Source: a virus
Length of the DNA stretch: 49,850 nucleotides
Virus record (IMG/VR): IMGVR_UViG_3300009788_000132
Location: 1-49,850 of that record
Direction: 5' to 3' (one strand)
Shown here: in pieces, positions 36,564 to 44,764 of the stretch
How the letters are laid out: each line of letters starts with the position of its first letter
Numbering within the stretch: the stretch's first letter is position 1
Translations under genes and position numbers: made by a program
Notes under the pieces: model-generated
Told to the model about the DNA's origin: nothing
What the model saw: only the letters and a program-made list of their open reading frames with translations
The model's database searches: none

Positions 36564-38611
36564 TTGGCTATCCATCCCGTGTTGCCTGTGCCAGATTCTT
36601 TTATATACATTGTTGTTGCTGCTCCACCATCTATCCTGAGGAATATCGATCCAATTCTGGCAACCTCGACACCTTCCGGGCTGCCGCTGCCCGATATTAT
36701 TTTGGGTTGAGCGTTTGTAACGCCAACTAATAGAGTATCTATTTGTACTTGCTTGATTAATCCATACATAGCGCCGGAGCCGAAGTCATAAGGATTTTGG
36801 CCAGCCCCTATTAACGCCGATGTGGCTGCCGGGTAATTGTTGACTAATGATGTGCTTCTTCCAAAATCTCTAATAGCTCTTACGGAATGAAATAAAACTG
36901 AATTATTCATTACAATGTTACTATCACAGGCTCCGCCAATATCGATACCTATTTGAGTTAATCCCGTTCCCCTTTTACAAACTATTAAATTATTCGCTAT
37001 AAAATTATGGTCTGATCCGTCACGAACGATAATGTTTATACTGGTTCCGGTTGCAAAAGCATTATTGACAAAACTGTTTCCTGTTATAATCCCAAAGCTG
37101 CCGTCATAATCAAAAACTCCACCGTTGTTTGTGAAAGTATTATTTGTAATACTTAAGAACTGCCAATCACCCGCCGTTTCAAGTCCCCCTCTTTCGTTAT
37201 TGTTAAACTGGCAACCGGTTATAGATAGGGATGCAAACAAATCCCCAACCGGAGCAGCCGGCGCTAAGGCTCTAAATGCGGTAAAAGACGAACCGCTTGC
37301 AACAAATTTACAACTGTTGAATATAATATCTTTATGATTGCCCGCACCAACTAAAACACCGAAAACACTATTATTTTGAACTGTTACATTTGTAAAAAGA
37401 ATACCTCGGCACTCATCATTCAGGTCAATTCCGCGATCATTATTTGCAAAAGTGCATCCCGAAAAAGTAATTGCTATAGTTGAATCCCCATCGATTTTAC
37501 AACCCGACAAATTCAAATCGCTGGTTAATCCTTCAATTAAGATATCGTGGCCTCTAAATATAAATAGGCCACTTTCATTATTACTGAAAGAGGTTGTCTC
37601 GGTTATGTTTGAAAACTCAACATCCACTAAACCTATGCCATGCAAGCTAAAAGCGCCCGATGTGAAGACATTCTCAATGGTTAAGAATTTAACTTTTTCC
37701 ACATCAATGTTAACGTCTGGCGCATCCTCCAAGATCATACTTGAAAGTTTGATATGATCGCCTCTTTTTATCAAAAAGATGGCAGAAAAGGCGATAGAGG
37801 TTACTCCGGCGTGACGTATTTTCATGCTTGAGACCGTAACGCTGTCAACATCTGTAATATTGAATATATTTATTTCTGGATCATCTGTAAACAGTAAAGT
37901 GCCAAAGCCATCCCCTCTTATAGTCCAATTTGTTCCGGCGTTTACAGTAGCCGAACCAATATCATATTCACCCGCCGGATAATAAAGAGTTGCCCGGCCA
38001 TCTGCGGGCATAGCTGCGGCCGCTCTCAGGATTGCGTCGCCATCGTCGGCAACACCATCCCCTAAAGCCCCCGCCCAGATTACATTTATGATTTCCGCGC
38101 TTCCATCGCGCTTCCATACCGAACCTGATTCCGGATGGCTATAGATTTTAACGTGATCAACAGGATTCGTGCTTTCAGGCTTCTTGGCAAATGTTCCCCC
38201 ACCAAGTTCGTTAGTCCCTGAAAGTTGTAATAATTGTATAGTGGTTCCCGTTGCAACTTTTAACTCGTTTGTGTCTGCTGCTGTTTGTGTTCGTAATCCA
38301 TTTTCACCATCGCCGCCAAATACAATTAACCCATCAGTACCACTGCCGGCCCAAGTTGTATCTTCCGTTAATCCTGCACCCGTATTTGTGAAAAGTTTAT
38401 ATGGCCCGGTAATCTCTACCCTGAATATATGCAAACGTCTGTCGGGATTTAAAACACCCGTAACAGTCAAAGCATCAGAAACCGTTCCCGGTATGCCTTG
38501 CAGTTCGGCTGCCGTAACCGACGAAGATAATCCGATATAAACCGGAGACGTTTCTTGAGCTACACAGTAACTTGACAATAAAAAGACTAAAATTAAAATA
38601 AACTTTTTCAT
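36560..38611 (-). CDS. Exported right-handed beta-helix protein (683 residues)
   Basis: A signal peptide (KKFILILVFLLSSYCVAQ) is followed by an N-terminal part, then a pectate-lyase-like start (VIWAGALGDGVADDGDAILR, AAAAMPADGRATLYYPAGEY) and many beta-helix turns (IFRGHDILIEGLTSDLNLSG, FTNVTVQNNSVFGVLVGAGN). The GALGDGVADDG motif is typical of phage tailspikes and pectin-lyase-fold proteins. Catalytic residues cannot be named by eye. It is probably a host-polysaccharide-degrading or binding spike. Confidence 0.8.
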   Translation of the reverse strand: MKKFILILVFLLSSYCVAQETSPVYIGLSSSVTAAELQGIPGTVSDALTVTGVLNPDRRLHIFRVEITGPYKLFTNTGAGLTEDTTWAGSGTDGLIVFGGDGENGLRTQTAADTNELKVATGTTIQLLQLSGTNELGGGTFAKKPESTNPVDHVKIYSHPESGSVWKRDGSAEIINVIWAGALGDGVADDGDAILRAAAAMPADGRATLYYPAGEYDIGSATVNAGTNWTIRGDGFGTLLFTDDPEINIFNITDVDSVTVSSMKIRHAGVTSIAFSAIFLIKRGDHIKLSSMILEDAPDVNIDVEKVKFLTIENVFTSGAFSLHGIGLVDVEFSNITETTSFSNNESGLFIFRGHDILIEGLTSDLNLSGCKIDGDSTIAITFSGCTFANNDRGIDLNDECRGILFTNVTVQNNSVFGVLVGAGNHKDIIFNSCKFVASGSSFTAFRALAPAAPVGDLFASLSITGCQFNNNERGGLETAGDWQFLSITNNTFTNNGGVFDYDGSFGIITGNSFVNNAFATGTSINIIVRDGSDHNFIANNLIVCKRGTGLTQIGIDIGGACDSNIVMNNSVLFHSVRAIRDFGRSTSLVNNYPAATSALIGAGQNPYDFGSGAMYGLIKQVQIDTLLVGVTNAQPKIISGSGSPEGVEVARIGSIFLRIDGGAATTMYIKESGTGNTGWIAK

Positions 38612-38916
38612 ATATTCCCAATCACGTTAAAAGTGTCTATTTCTGTAAATATTTCATCAGTTCCATCTATGCCGTGAAATTGTAGTTTCCATTGCCCGGA
38701 AATATCTATTTCCTCTTTTAATGCTTTATAAATTACAACCCCATCCGTGCCGTCTGTTTCAAATGAGCCGGTTCTTATCATTGTTGAATGATTTGTTTTC
38801 TCGAATCTAAATTCAAGCGTAGTAAATGAATCAACTGGCCTGAATGTGCCACCATCGGTGACAGTTATTCTAAAAACGGGTGTGGATTTTAATTGTATTT
38901 CAATATTTTCAGCCAT
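38608..38916 (-). CDS. Ig-like or BppU-type tail adaptor (102 residues)
   Basis: The sequence FRITVTDGGTFRPVDSFTTL, then EFRFEKTNHSTMIRTGSFET and DISGQWKLQFHG resembles the N-terminal domain of BppU-like upper baseplate and Ig-like tail proteins that anchor spikes. It sits between a tail-tip gene and the beta-helix gene. The start overlaps the upstream gene. Confidence 0.55.
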   Translation of the reverse strand: MAENIEIQLKSTPVFRITVTDGGTFRPVDSFTTLEFRFEKTNHSTMIRTGSFETDGTDGVVIYKALKEEIDISGQWKLQFHGIDGTDEIFTEIDTFNVIGNI

Positions 38917-39538
38917 TTATAATGTCCAGGTTGAAGTTTACGGCCTCTTTCGCTTCCTGATTCAGGTTAACGTTTAAAGCCTTCAATTGAAAATTAGGAT
39001 TAAATGCCTCTTGTGCAAAATCAGCATTTAAAGCCTCTAACTGAAAGGCCGGATTAAATGCCTCTTGTCTAAAGTCGGCAAATATTTCAAATAAATCAAG
39101 TTCGATTCCTTGTAATGCAAAAAATTTAATATCGGATATATTGAATTTAACAAACGAACTTGAAAATATATTTTGAATGTTTATTGTAAATTCAAAATTC
39201 GTGGAAGCCCTAATATTTGCGAATAAATGATTTGTTACATTATAATTTCCCGATCTTCCCGAAATATAAAAATCAAAACATTCGGTATCAATAACTTCTG
39301 AACCATTCAAAACATCGATTTTATATTGACCGTCGGATTGCTGCCCTGATTGACTTTCGATGGTTATTACAAAAGACAATTGTATTTTTAATTCATCATT
39401 GGTTTTTTTCCTAAAAACTCCTGAATTATTTTCTAATAAAGTATTCATTTGACCCACAGAAACCGGAACAAAAGAAAAATCAATTGTTTGATTATCAAAA
39501 TCAATAATATCTATGCCTTGCCATAATTCAATTGTCAT
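38909..39538 (-). CDS. Tail-tip family protein with C-terminal repeats (209 residues)
   Basis: Residues 1-150 carry the family motifs (IELWQGIDIIDF, GQMNTLLENNSGVFRKKTND, IQLSFVITIESQSGQQSDGQ, ISDIKFFALQ). Residues ~158-208 consist of 18-residue repeats such as FRQEAFNPAFQLEALNAD. It directly follows the tape measure gene (4-bp overlap), where distal tail proteins lie, so it may be the distal tail component. Confidence 0.65.
   Translation of the reverse strand: MTIELWQGIDIIDFDNQTIDFSFVPVSVGQMNTLLENNSGVFRKKTNDELKIQLSFVITIESQSGQQSDGQYKIDVLNGSEVIDTECFDFYISGRSGNYNVTNHLFANIRASTNFEFTINIQNIFSSSFVKFNISDIKFFALQGIELDLFEIFADFRQEAFNPAFQLEALNADFAQEAFNPNFQLKALNVNLNQEAKEAVNFNLDIING
38930..39085. repeat. 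54-bp imperfect tandem repeats in a tail-tip gene
   Basis: About 2.7 copies of a 54-bp unit encode QEAFNPxFQLxALN. The repeats keep frame and vary by single bases. Such repeats often mark flexible or length-variable stalks. Confidence 0.6.
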
Positions 39539-41751
39539 CTAATCACCTCAACTTGCCGACCTTCAACTTCTATTTTCAAATCGCCGTTGTTGATTATATC
39601 GGCGAATGTGTTTTGAAATTCCGGCGACTGCAACACTCTTTGTGCCGACAATTCATCGAATCCGTTAAATGCGATATTTATGTTAGTAGATGATTGCTGG
39701 ACGGGTGAAAATGTGGATTGTAGTGGTTCCGGGGAAGCAATAAGACTGTCTACAATATTACGGTTATTTTGCACCGATGAAGCGGGTATGACCGCCTCTC
39801 CGGGCGTCAACATTGATGGAACCGTATCAGTAGTCTTTATACCGCCTGCCTGGAATCCTTCAATCTGTGGAACTATACCGCCTTTATCGAATGCTAATCG
39901 AATCAATGAAGCGAAGCTACCTACGCCGGGAATTAAAGAAATCAATGATAGAGCGCCAAGTCTGGCCGCTAAAGCTGTAGCCTGTCTTAGTATGCTGGAA
40001 ACCAGATTTCCGAATGCCGTATTTGCTATATTAAAAGCATTAACAAAAGAATCCGCAATAGTATTGGTAATTTCACCAAATGCCTGTAATGCTTCACCCT
40101 TAAAAGCATTTTCAATATTTACTTTAATCAATTGATCATTTATTTTTTTAAACGCATCCTCTATTTCTTTAGTATCGGTTTTGACCTCTTCCAGATCGAT
40201 TTCTGTCAAAGTCAATTCTTCTAATTCTTTGTTCACCCCGGCCATTGCCTCAGCAAAATTGTCCGCCTGTATTCCTAATGTCTGTAAATCAATGAGTAAA
40301 TCCTGTTTATCTATTGCCTCAATTGTTAACAGTTCTGACAACTCATTTATTTCTTTAATTGCATCACGAAAGGGGATAAGCGAATCAAGAATATTCCGTG
40401 GATCGGTTGTCCCTAAAACGTTATCCAATATTCCTTGACCCGGCAATGGTGTAGCTTGTATCCTATCTCTTTCGATTAGAAGGTTTTTATTTGCTTCAAT
40501 TAGTTTAGCTATTTCGTCAACGGCTGGTTGCGCATCAACATCCTTTAAAGTATTAGAGAAATCAACTACATTGTCGATAACTCCTTCGGGAAATAACGAC
40601 GCGACAAAAGCACTAAATTTATTAAATTCAGCACTTATTTTGTCAACTTCTATCTTTGTATTACGTGCTATTCCTTCCGGGATTAAATCAGAAAAAAACT
40701 TTTGTAAGCTGTTAACGGAATCGCTTGATAAAATATCCTGGATTCCGGTTTCTATTGACTGCTTTATTTGCAAAAAGAATATTTTAATATCATTAATGAG
40801 AATTTGCGCTTCCTGTGGGAATACCCTAATATCATTAATGAGGATTTCAATTAGTGGGCGACCACCAAATAAGGTGCCACTTTGTGCTTGTGTTACCAGG
40901 CTATTTACTTGATTAAAAAAGTTGATAAAATCTTTTGTGGCATTCGATAATTGAACACTTAATTGAGAAAAATCAACCGTCTGTATAAATTCATTAAATT
41001 CTACGACTACATCACGAACTAACGGTAATAATGATTCACCCAGCTCTGCGGCTGCATCTTTTATCTGGGCTTCTGCAATCCTTAGCTGGTTGGCTAATTC
41101 GCCGGATGTTCTCTGGAAATCACCTTGCGCTTTTGTTGCATCTCTAAGGATTGCCTCATAAGCCGCGAAAGCCCTTTGTGATGCAGTTAAAGTTTTCCGA
41201 GTGTCTGTTAAGCCTAATTCAAGTGCAATTGTTTGAAGTCTTAGCTCTCTAACATCTGCACCAAAACGTCGTATCGGTTCAGATTCTCCAACCAATGCCG
41301 CGCGAATAGCATTTAATGCTTCCTCAACCGGCACATTGTTAAATGAGGCAAGATCGGATGCCAGTGTAACCATTTCATCACTTAACCCTGCCGCTCTTTC
41401 TTCCGTCAATCCAAAGGCAACCAAAAGGTTGCCTAAAGTAGCAGTAGACTCCAAAAAGGCTTGAGTGGATAACCCGACAGCCGTCGCCGCGTTTTCTGCT
41501 GATTCTTCGATTCCAGAAAATGAATTTACAAATACTTGTTGTGCTTTGTTCGTGGCTTCTACCAGATCACTGGATGCATCGATTATTTCCTTTAACCCTG
41601 CAACAATACCAACAAATGCAACAGTCGCGGCAACATTCAAAGCGGTTATACTTCGTTGCAATCCTTCAAATCTTCTTTCAGCCGTTCTTATGCCTTTTGC
41701 TGTTCGATCATTAGCTGAAATCGTAACAACTACCCTACCGCCACTTGCCAT
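39535..41751 (-). CDS. Tape measure protein (738 residues)
   Basis: The start at 41751 (MASGGRVVVTISANDRTAKG) has AAAAGG 8 nt upstream. The chain is long and mostly helical. RTAERRFEGLQRSITALNVA, then RRFGADVRELRLQTIAL, FAAYEAILRDATKAQGDFQR and SGELANQLRIAEAQIKDAAA are typical of phage tape measure proteins of the tail-length-minor-core type. A Gly-rich, hydrophobic C-terminal part follows (LISLIPGVGSFASLI). With 0.15 nm per residue a tail of ~110 nm is expected. It follows the tail chaperone genes. Confidence 0.9.
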   Translation of the reverse strand: MASGGRVVVTISANDRTAKGIRTAERRFEGLQRSITALNVAATVAFVGIVAGLKEIIDASSDLVEATNKAQQVFVNSFSGIEESAENAATAVGLSTQAFLESTATLGNLLVAFGLTEERAAGLSDEMVTLASDLASFNNVPVEEALNAIRAALVGESEPIRRFGADVRELRLQTIALELGLTDTRKTLTASQRAFAAYEAILRDATKAQGDFQRTSGELANQLRIAEAQIKDAAAELGESLLPLVRDVVVEFNEFIQTVDFSQLSVQLSNATKDFINFFNQVNSLVTQAQSGTLFGGRPLIEILINDIRVFPQEAQILINDIKIFFLQIKQSIETGIQDILSSDSVNSLQKFFSDLIPEGIARNTKIEVDKISAEFNKFSAFVASLFPEGVIDNVVDFSNTLKDVDAQPAVDEIAKLIEANKNLLIERDRIQATPLPGQGILDNVLGTTDPRNILDSLIPFRDAIKEINELSELLTIEAIDKQDLLIDLQTLGIQADNFAEAMAGVNKELEELTLTEIDLEEVKTDTKEIEDAFKKINDQLIKVNIENAFKGEALQAFGEITNTIADSFVNAFNIANTAFGNLVSSILRQATALAARLGALSLISLIPGVGSFASLIRLAFDKGGIVPQIEGFQAGGIKTTDTVPSMLTPGEAVIPASSVQNNRNIVDSLIASPEPLQSTFSPVQQSSTNINIAFNGFDELSAQRVLQSPEFQNTFADIINNGDLKIEVEGRQVEVIR

Positions 41752-41765
41752 AACTTTCACCTTTT

Positions 41766-41819
41766 AAAACGCCTTAACCCAAACTTCGAGAGGAAAGTTT
41801 ATACGAGCTAAGGCGTTTT
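41766..41819 (-). promoter_or_regulatory. Hairpin between tail chaperone and tape measure genes
   Basis: In leftward RNA, AAAACGCCUUA (41819-41809) pairs perfectly with UAAGGCGUUUU (41776-41766); an inner AAACUU/AAGUUU stem is possible. The chaperone stop codon lies in the 5' arm. Four U then AAAAGG follow. It may be a leaky terminator or a translation-control hairpin. Confidence 0.55.
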
Positions 41820-42227
41820 GTTATACAACGCATTAGTATATGCGCTATGAAAAACTATTATATAGATTAAAAAATCTTCTTTAGTTACCGGCGATGTCTC
41901 CCAATCGTTACATTCACACCAAAATTTTAAATTTTCCAAAGTCGGTAGATAAACGATATACTGTTTTTTATCCCGGCCTGTTTTCTGCCTTTCTTGTTTC
42001 CTGGAAATCGCACATATTTCCTCATAAGATTGGCCTATAAAAAAAAGAACCGGATTCGTAAACATCGGTCTTTCATCGCTATTTCCGGCATGGTGCGTGA
42101 GCCAACATCTATTTTCCGATTCACATTCCAATTCCTTGTTTTTTTCTTGATGCTTAGGAATACACTTTGACGCACAAAAATTGTTTACGATGCCGAACGA
42201 AGCTAAGACTTCCGCTCGGCTTTGGAG
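41808..42227 (-). CDS. Tail assembly chaperone, T part made by -1 frameshifting
   Basis: This open frame has no good start of its own but continues in the -1 frame of the upstream chaperone gene. From the slippery site it reads LQSRAEVLASFGIVNNFCAS and on through LTHHAGNSDERPMF, FLIYIIVFHSAY. There is no stop between the slip site and 41808. In lambda-like phages the G-T fusion made this way binds the tape measure protein and aids tail assembly. Confidence 0.75.
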   Translation of the reverse strand, partial: LQSRAEVLASFGIVNNFCASKCIPKHQEKNKELECESENRCWLTHHAGNSDERPMFTNPVLFFIGQSYEEICAISRKQERQKTGRDKKQYIVYLPTLENLKFWCECNDWETSPVTKEDFLIYIIVFHSAYTNALYNKTP

Positions 42228-42586
42228 TTTTTTACCGGGTTAGTTGCTTTCCCGTTTTTAGATACGCTCGGAAATATTAAGGATTGAATCTCATCTTTAA
42301 TATCTTGATCTTCTATGAGTAGAAAATTATCATAATTACATTCCAACTCGGATGTTTCTCCATTTTCATTTTCAATTAGAAATCCCTCCCAACTATGCAA
42401 GAAATTAGTGAAAACATCTTCCATCAATTCAAATTGTTTCTTCGTAACTTGACCTTTTTCGTCAATATATTTTGTAAAGATATTCTGTTGTTTGCGACCT
42501 ATCAATTTTGAATATGTTACAAAACATTCTGGCGCACTTTTAAGCTCAACCGTTAAATTTTCTCTTGGTTTTATTATCACCGGCAT
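42203..42586 (-). CDS. Tail assembly chaperone, G part (127 residues)
   Basis: MPVIIKPRENLTVELKSAPE with YIDEKGQVTKKQFELMEDVF has the small, acidic nature of G-like chaperones. Close to the C-terminus the codons GTA AAA AAC form the slippery heptamer A AAA AAC (plus strand 42227-42233), the classical -1 signal. Position ahead of the tape measure gene agrees. GAGAGG lies ahead of the ATG. Confidence 0.75.
   Translation of the reverse strand: MPVIIKPRENLTVELKSAPECFVTYSKLIGRKQQNIFTKYIDEKGQVTKKQFELMEDVFTNFLHSWEGFLIENENGETSELECNYDNFLLIEDQDIKDEIQSLIFPSVSKNGKATNPVKNSKAERKS
42227..42233 (-). promoter_or_regulatory. Programmed -1 frameshift site (A AAA AAC)
   Basis: The heptamer is in frame with the G gene (GTA AAA AAC). 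Slipping back one base joins the frame to the T part without a stop. No obvious downstream pseudoknot was seen, though a weak stem is possible. Confidence 0.75.
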
Positions 42587-42785
42587 ATTTTTTTTCCTCT
42601 CGTTTTTTATCCTTTTTCTCGGTCAACTTATCGTAAAACGCTTGATTTTTTATATATATAAAATGTTCTTTGTGTTGATAAGTTTTAAGCCACTGTTCCA
42701 ACCCTGCAATAGTAACTTGTTCAGTATATTCTTTTCCATCTATTTTGATAGTTACTATTTGAGATACCCATTTTTCATCAGCCAT
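42546..42785 (-). CDS. Hypothetical tail-region protein (79 residues)
   Basis: MADEKWVSQIVTIKIDGKEY then EQWLKTYQHKEHFIYIKNQA, with a very basic tail (KKDKKREEKKYAGDNKTKRK). It overlaps the G chaperone gene by 41 bp. No family was recognised. Confidence 0.55.
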   Translation of the reverse strand: MADEKWVSQIVTIKIDGKEYTEQVTIAGLEQWLKTYQHKEHFIYIKNQAFYDKLTEKKDKKREEKKYAGDNKTKRKFNG

Positions 42786-42900
42786 TTTTATTACTCCGAA
42801 AACAATTAAAGATTGAATAAGCCAAAAAATGTAATAATAAAATTCCTATAATTCCGTAGAAATAACCGGCAATAAAAATAATTATATTTTCTATTATCAT
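42778..42900 (-). CDS. Single-pass membrane peptide in the tail module (40 residues)
   Basis: The ATG overlaps the stop of the tube-like gene upstream. A hydrophobic stretch (IIIFIAGYFYGIIGILLLHF) fills the N-terminal half, followed by a polar tail. Its stop overlaps the next gene. The function is unknown. Confidence 0.45.
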   Translation of the reverse strand: MIIENIIIFIAGYFYGIIGILLLHFLAYSIFNCFRSNKNG

Positions 42901-44016
42901 TTAATACTCTAATGGATTTGCTGAAACCTGGTTTCTTATTAAAAACTCAACATCGTTGGGAACATCGGTTGTTAATGATGTGGGCGTTCTGTCGGCTATA
43001 AAATTTAGTTGCGTAGGAATAACGCTTGGTCCGGAAACATCCGCGCCGCCGGTTGTCAAGAATGTTTGTTTCATATCAATAGTATATCCATATTTAAAAG
43101 CCGATGATGCTATGGTAGTATCACTTATAAATTCAACTATAATCCTTACCTTTTCGGCATCCAGTAATTTTTGTATTTGCGCGGTTTCCTGAGCATCGCT
43201 AAAAAAAGGAAAATTAAAATCCCCGGTAATAGTTCCCAATCTCCCCCAGGGTTGCGATATTAAAGTATTTGTATCCCTATCATTTTGAATTGAAAGGTGA
43301 GAATCAAAGGTAATTGAAAACGAATTCAAACATACAAGATTGTCTCCATCCTGCGGAAATGGATCGGTAACATCAGCCATCCAGACTTTGATATCTTCAA
43401 AAAAAACTTTGTCTTTATCTCTGTCGGATGGATTATTAAACGCCCAAAATTGGCTTGATGTATTTGGGGCTTGATCCATTCCAATATCTCTTGAAATAAT
43501 CCCAAAATTGAAACCCACTCCGCCATTAGCGTCGGCGTTTAACGTCATAGTATTTACCATCGCCGATGAATATTGCCAGACATTAGCACCTTTATCGATG
43601 GATAATGTTCCCCGCCGTTTCATAGGTTTATCTACGACTGGCGTGGCTCTATCACGTGTGTCTTGTAATCTATCGGCTTTGTCATCATCAAAATAAAAAC
43701 TATGTTGCCATGCACCGCCGAGTAAATCTACCGGAGATGTATCGAGATTTGATAAACCAAGCGCGGCGGCGATTAAATTAATATCATCATAATATGCCTC
43801 AATTGATATATTACCGCCAACACTTTTGAATATTTGATCGGTGATGCTATACCCCCTACCAGTCAAATTGAAATAATCATCATTGTCATTTTGTTGGGTA
43901 GGGCGCAAAGATTCACCGTTGAAATGAATCTGATCACCCGGAGCGATTAAGGTCGCAATTCCATAATCTCCGGTTTCAAAAGTATATGATGCTTTTGTTT
44001 CTACGCCTGAATGCAT
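42901..44016 (-). CDS. Tail tube-like protein B (371 residues)
   Basis: Beta-rich protein with the order of a tail tube protein. RRGTLSIDKGANVWQYSSAM, LVCLNSFSITFDSHLSIQND and TITGDFNFPFFSDAQETAQI align in character with the tube protein at 44764-45816 (VCISDFTLTINNNLSD, FLEILLEVTFPFYDDN). One may form the tube and the other a tail-terminator-proximal or decorated ring. It follows an exported protein gene (TAATG). Confidence 0.65.
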   Translation of the reverse strand: MHSGVETKASYTFETGDYGIATLIAPGDQIHFNGESLRPTQQNDNDDYFNLTGRGYSITDQIFKSVGGNISIEAYYDDINLIAAALGLSNLDTSPVDLLGGAWQHSFYFDDDKADRLQDTRDRATPVVDKPMKRRGTLSIDKGANVWQYSSAMVNTMTLNADANGGVGFNFGIISRDIGMDQAPNTSSQFWAFNNPSDRDKDKVFFEDIKVWMADVTDPFPQDGDNLVCLNSFSITFDSHLSIQNDRDTNTLISQPWGRLGTITGDFNFPFFSDAQETAQIQKLLDAEKVRIIVEFISDTTIASSAFKYGYTIDMKQTFLTTGGADVSGPSVIPTQLNFIADRTPTSLTTDVPNDVEFLIRNQVSANPLEY

Positions 44017-44522
44017 TATTCTTTTTTCACGTTTAAAGTAATATTATAATGATTTCTTTGTGCCGCCAATTCCCGAAAACGAAAATAAATCCTTTGTGGC
44101 AATTTCACTTTTACGCTATCGGTAAACAAAAAATCGAATGTTTCTTCCGATGTAGAAGTTTGAATCAATGCCCATTCAATACCGGTTATGTCGGGAAATC
44201 CCCCGGTACCATAAAAATAACCAATTTCCAATGATGTATTAATGGCATTGGGTGCAACGCCCACAGAATCGGTATATATATTTCCAAAAACTCTAAAATC
44301 ACGATCTTCTTTTTTTATTTGATAATAATTTGACATTAACGTATCTAATGCCACTGTCGATCTAACCTGCTGAGTAGGCTGGCCTGGAAAAGTAGAGGTT
44401 TCCCTGACACTTACGCTATCATCCCAAGTATTCCCATTTGGATATAAGCTATTTGTAGTCTTAACATCAATTTGTGAGAATATGGAAAATGAAAATATCA
44501 ATAGAATAAATATGATTTTCAT
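44016..44522 (-). CDS. Exported hypothetical protein between the two tube genes (168 residues)
   Basis: A signal peptide (MKIIFILLIFSFSIFSQ) is followed by a beta-rich mature region (DSVSVRETSTFPGQPTQQVR, FLFTDSVKVKLPQRIYFRFR). It is strange to find a Sec-exported protein inside the core tail genes. It may be periplasmic or a surface protein. No family was recognised. Confidence 0.6.
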   Translation of the reverse strand: MKIIFILLIFSFSIFSQIDVKTTNSLYPNGNTWDDSVSVRETSTFPGQPTQQVRSTVALDTLMSNYYQIKKEDRDFRVFGNIYTDSVGVAPNAINTSLEIGYFYGTGGFPDITGIEWALIQTSTSEETFDFLFTDSVKVKLPQRIYFRFRELAAQRNHYNITLNVKKE

Positions 44523-44764
44523 TTTTTACCCTTTCTTTGGAATAAATACCAATAACATACTTTTTCAATAATAGTCAGTTTTGACAATTCAAAACTGTTA
44601 AAAAATTCTCCCGCCCTAAACCATTTTTCAACTTTCATCACAGTTACAGAACCTTTATAATGAATGCCGATTGCGCCATGTTCCGTAACGTGTATCGAAG
44701 ATGAATAAAAATCTTCGGGAATTTCTCGCCAAATTTCACGATCTGTGTTTTTAAATTCTTGCAC
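44519..44764 (-). CDS. Hypothetical protein (81 residues)
   Basis: MQEFKNTDREIWREIPEDFY then VTEHGAIGIHYKGSVTVMKV and a basic C-terminus (YLFQRKGKK). It is joined to its neighbours by a one-base overlap upstream and a 4-bp overlap downstream. No family was recognised. Confidence 0.55.
   Translation of the reverse strand: MQEFKNTDREIWREIPEDFYSSSIHVTEHGAIGIHYKGSVTVMKVEKWFRAGEFFNSFELSKLTIIEKVCYWYLFQRKGKK

Noticed and set aside
38169-41767. Several rightward frames of 80-150 codons (for example 38169-38540, 39680-40135, 41465-41767)
   Set aside because: They lie antisense to the beta-helix and tape measure genes, lack ribosome binding sites and show only low-complexity Ser/Thr-rich translations.
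44020-44040. Further parS-like site ahead of the 42901-44016 gene
   Set aside because: TTTTTCACGTTTAAAG matches too few positions of the consensus to count.
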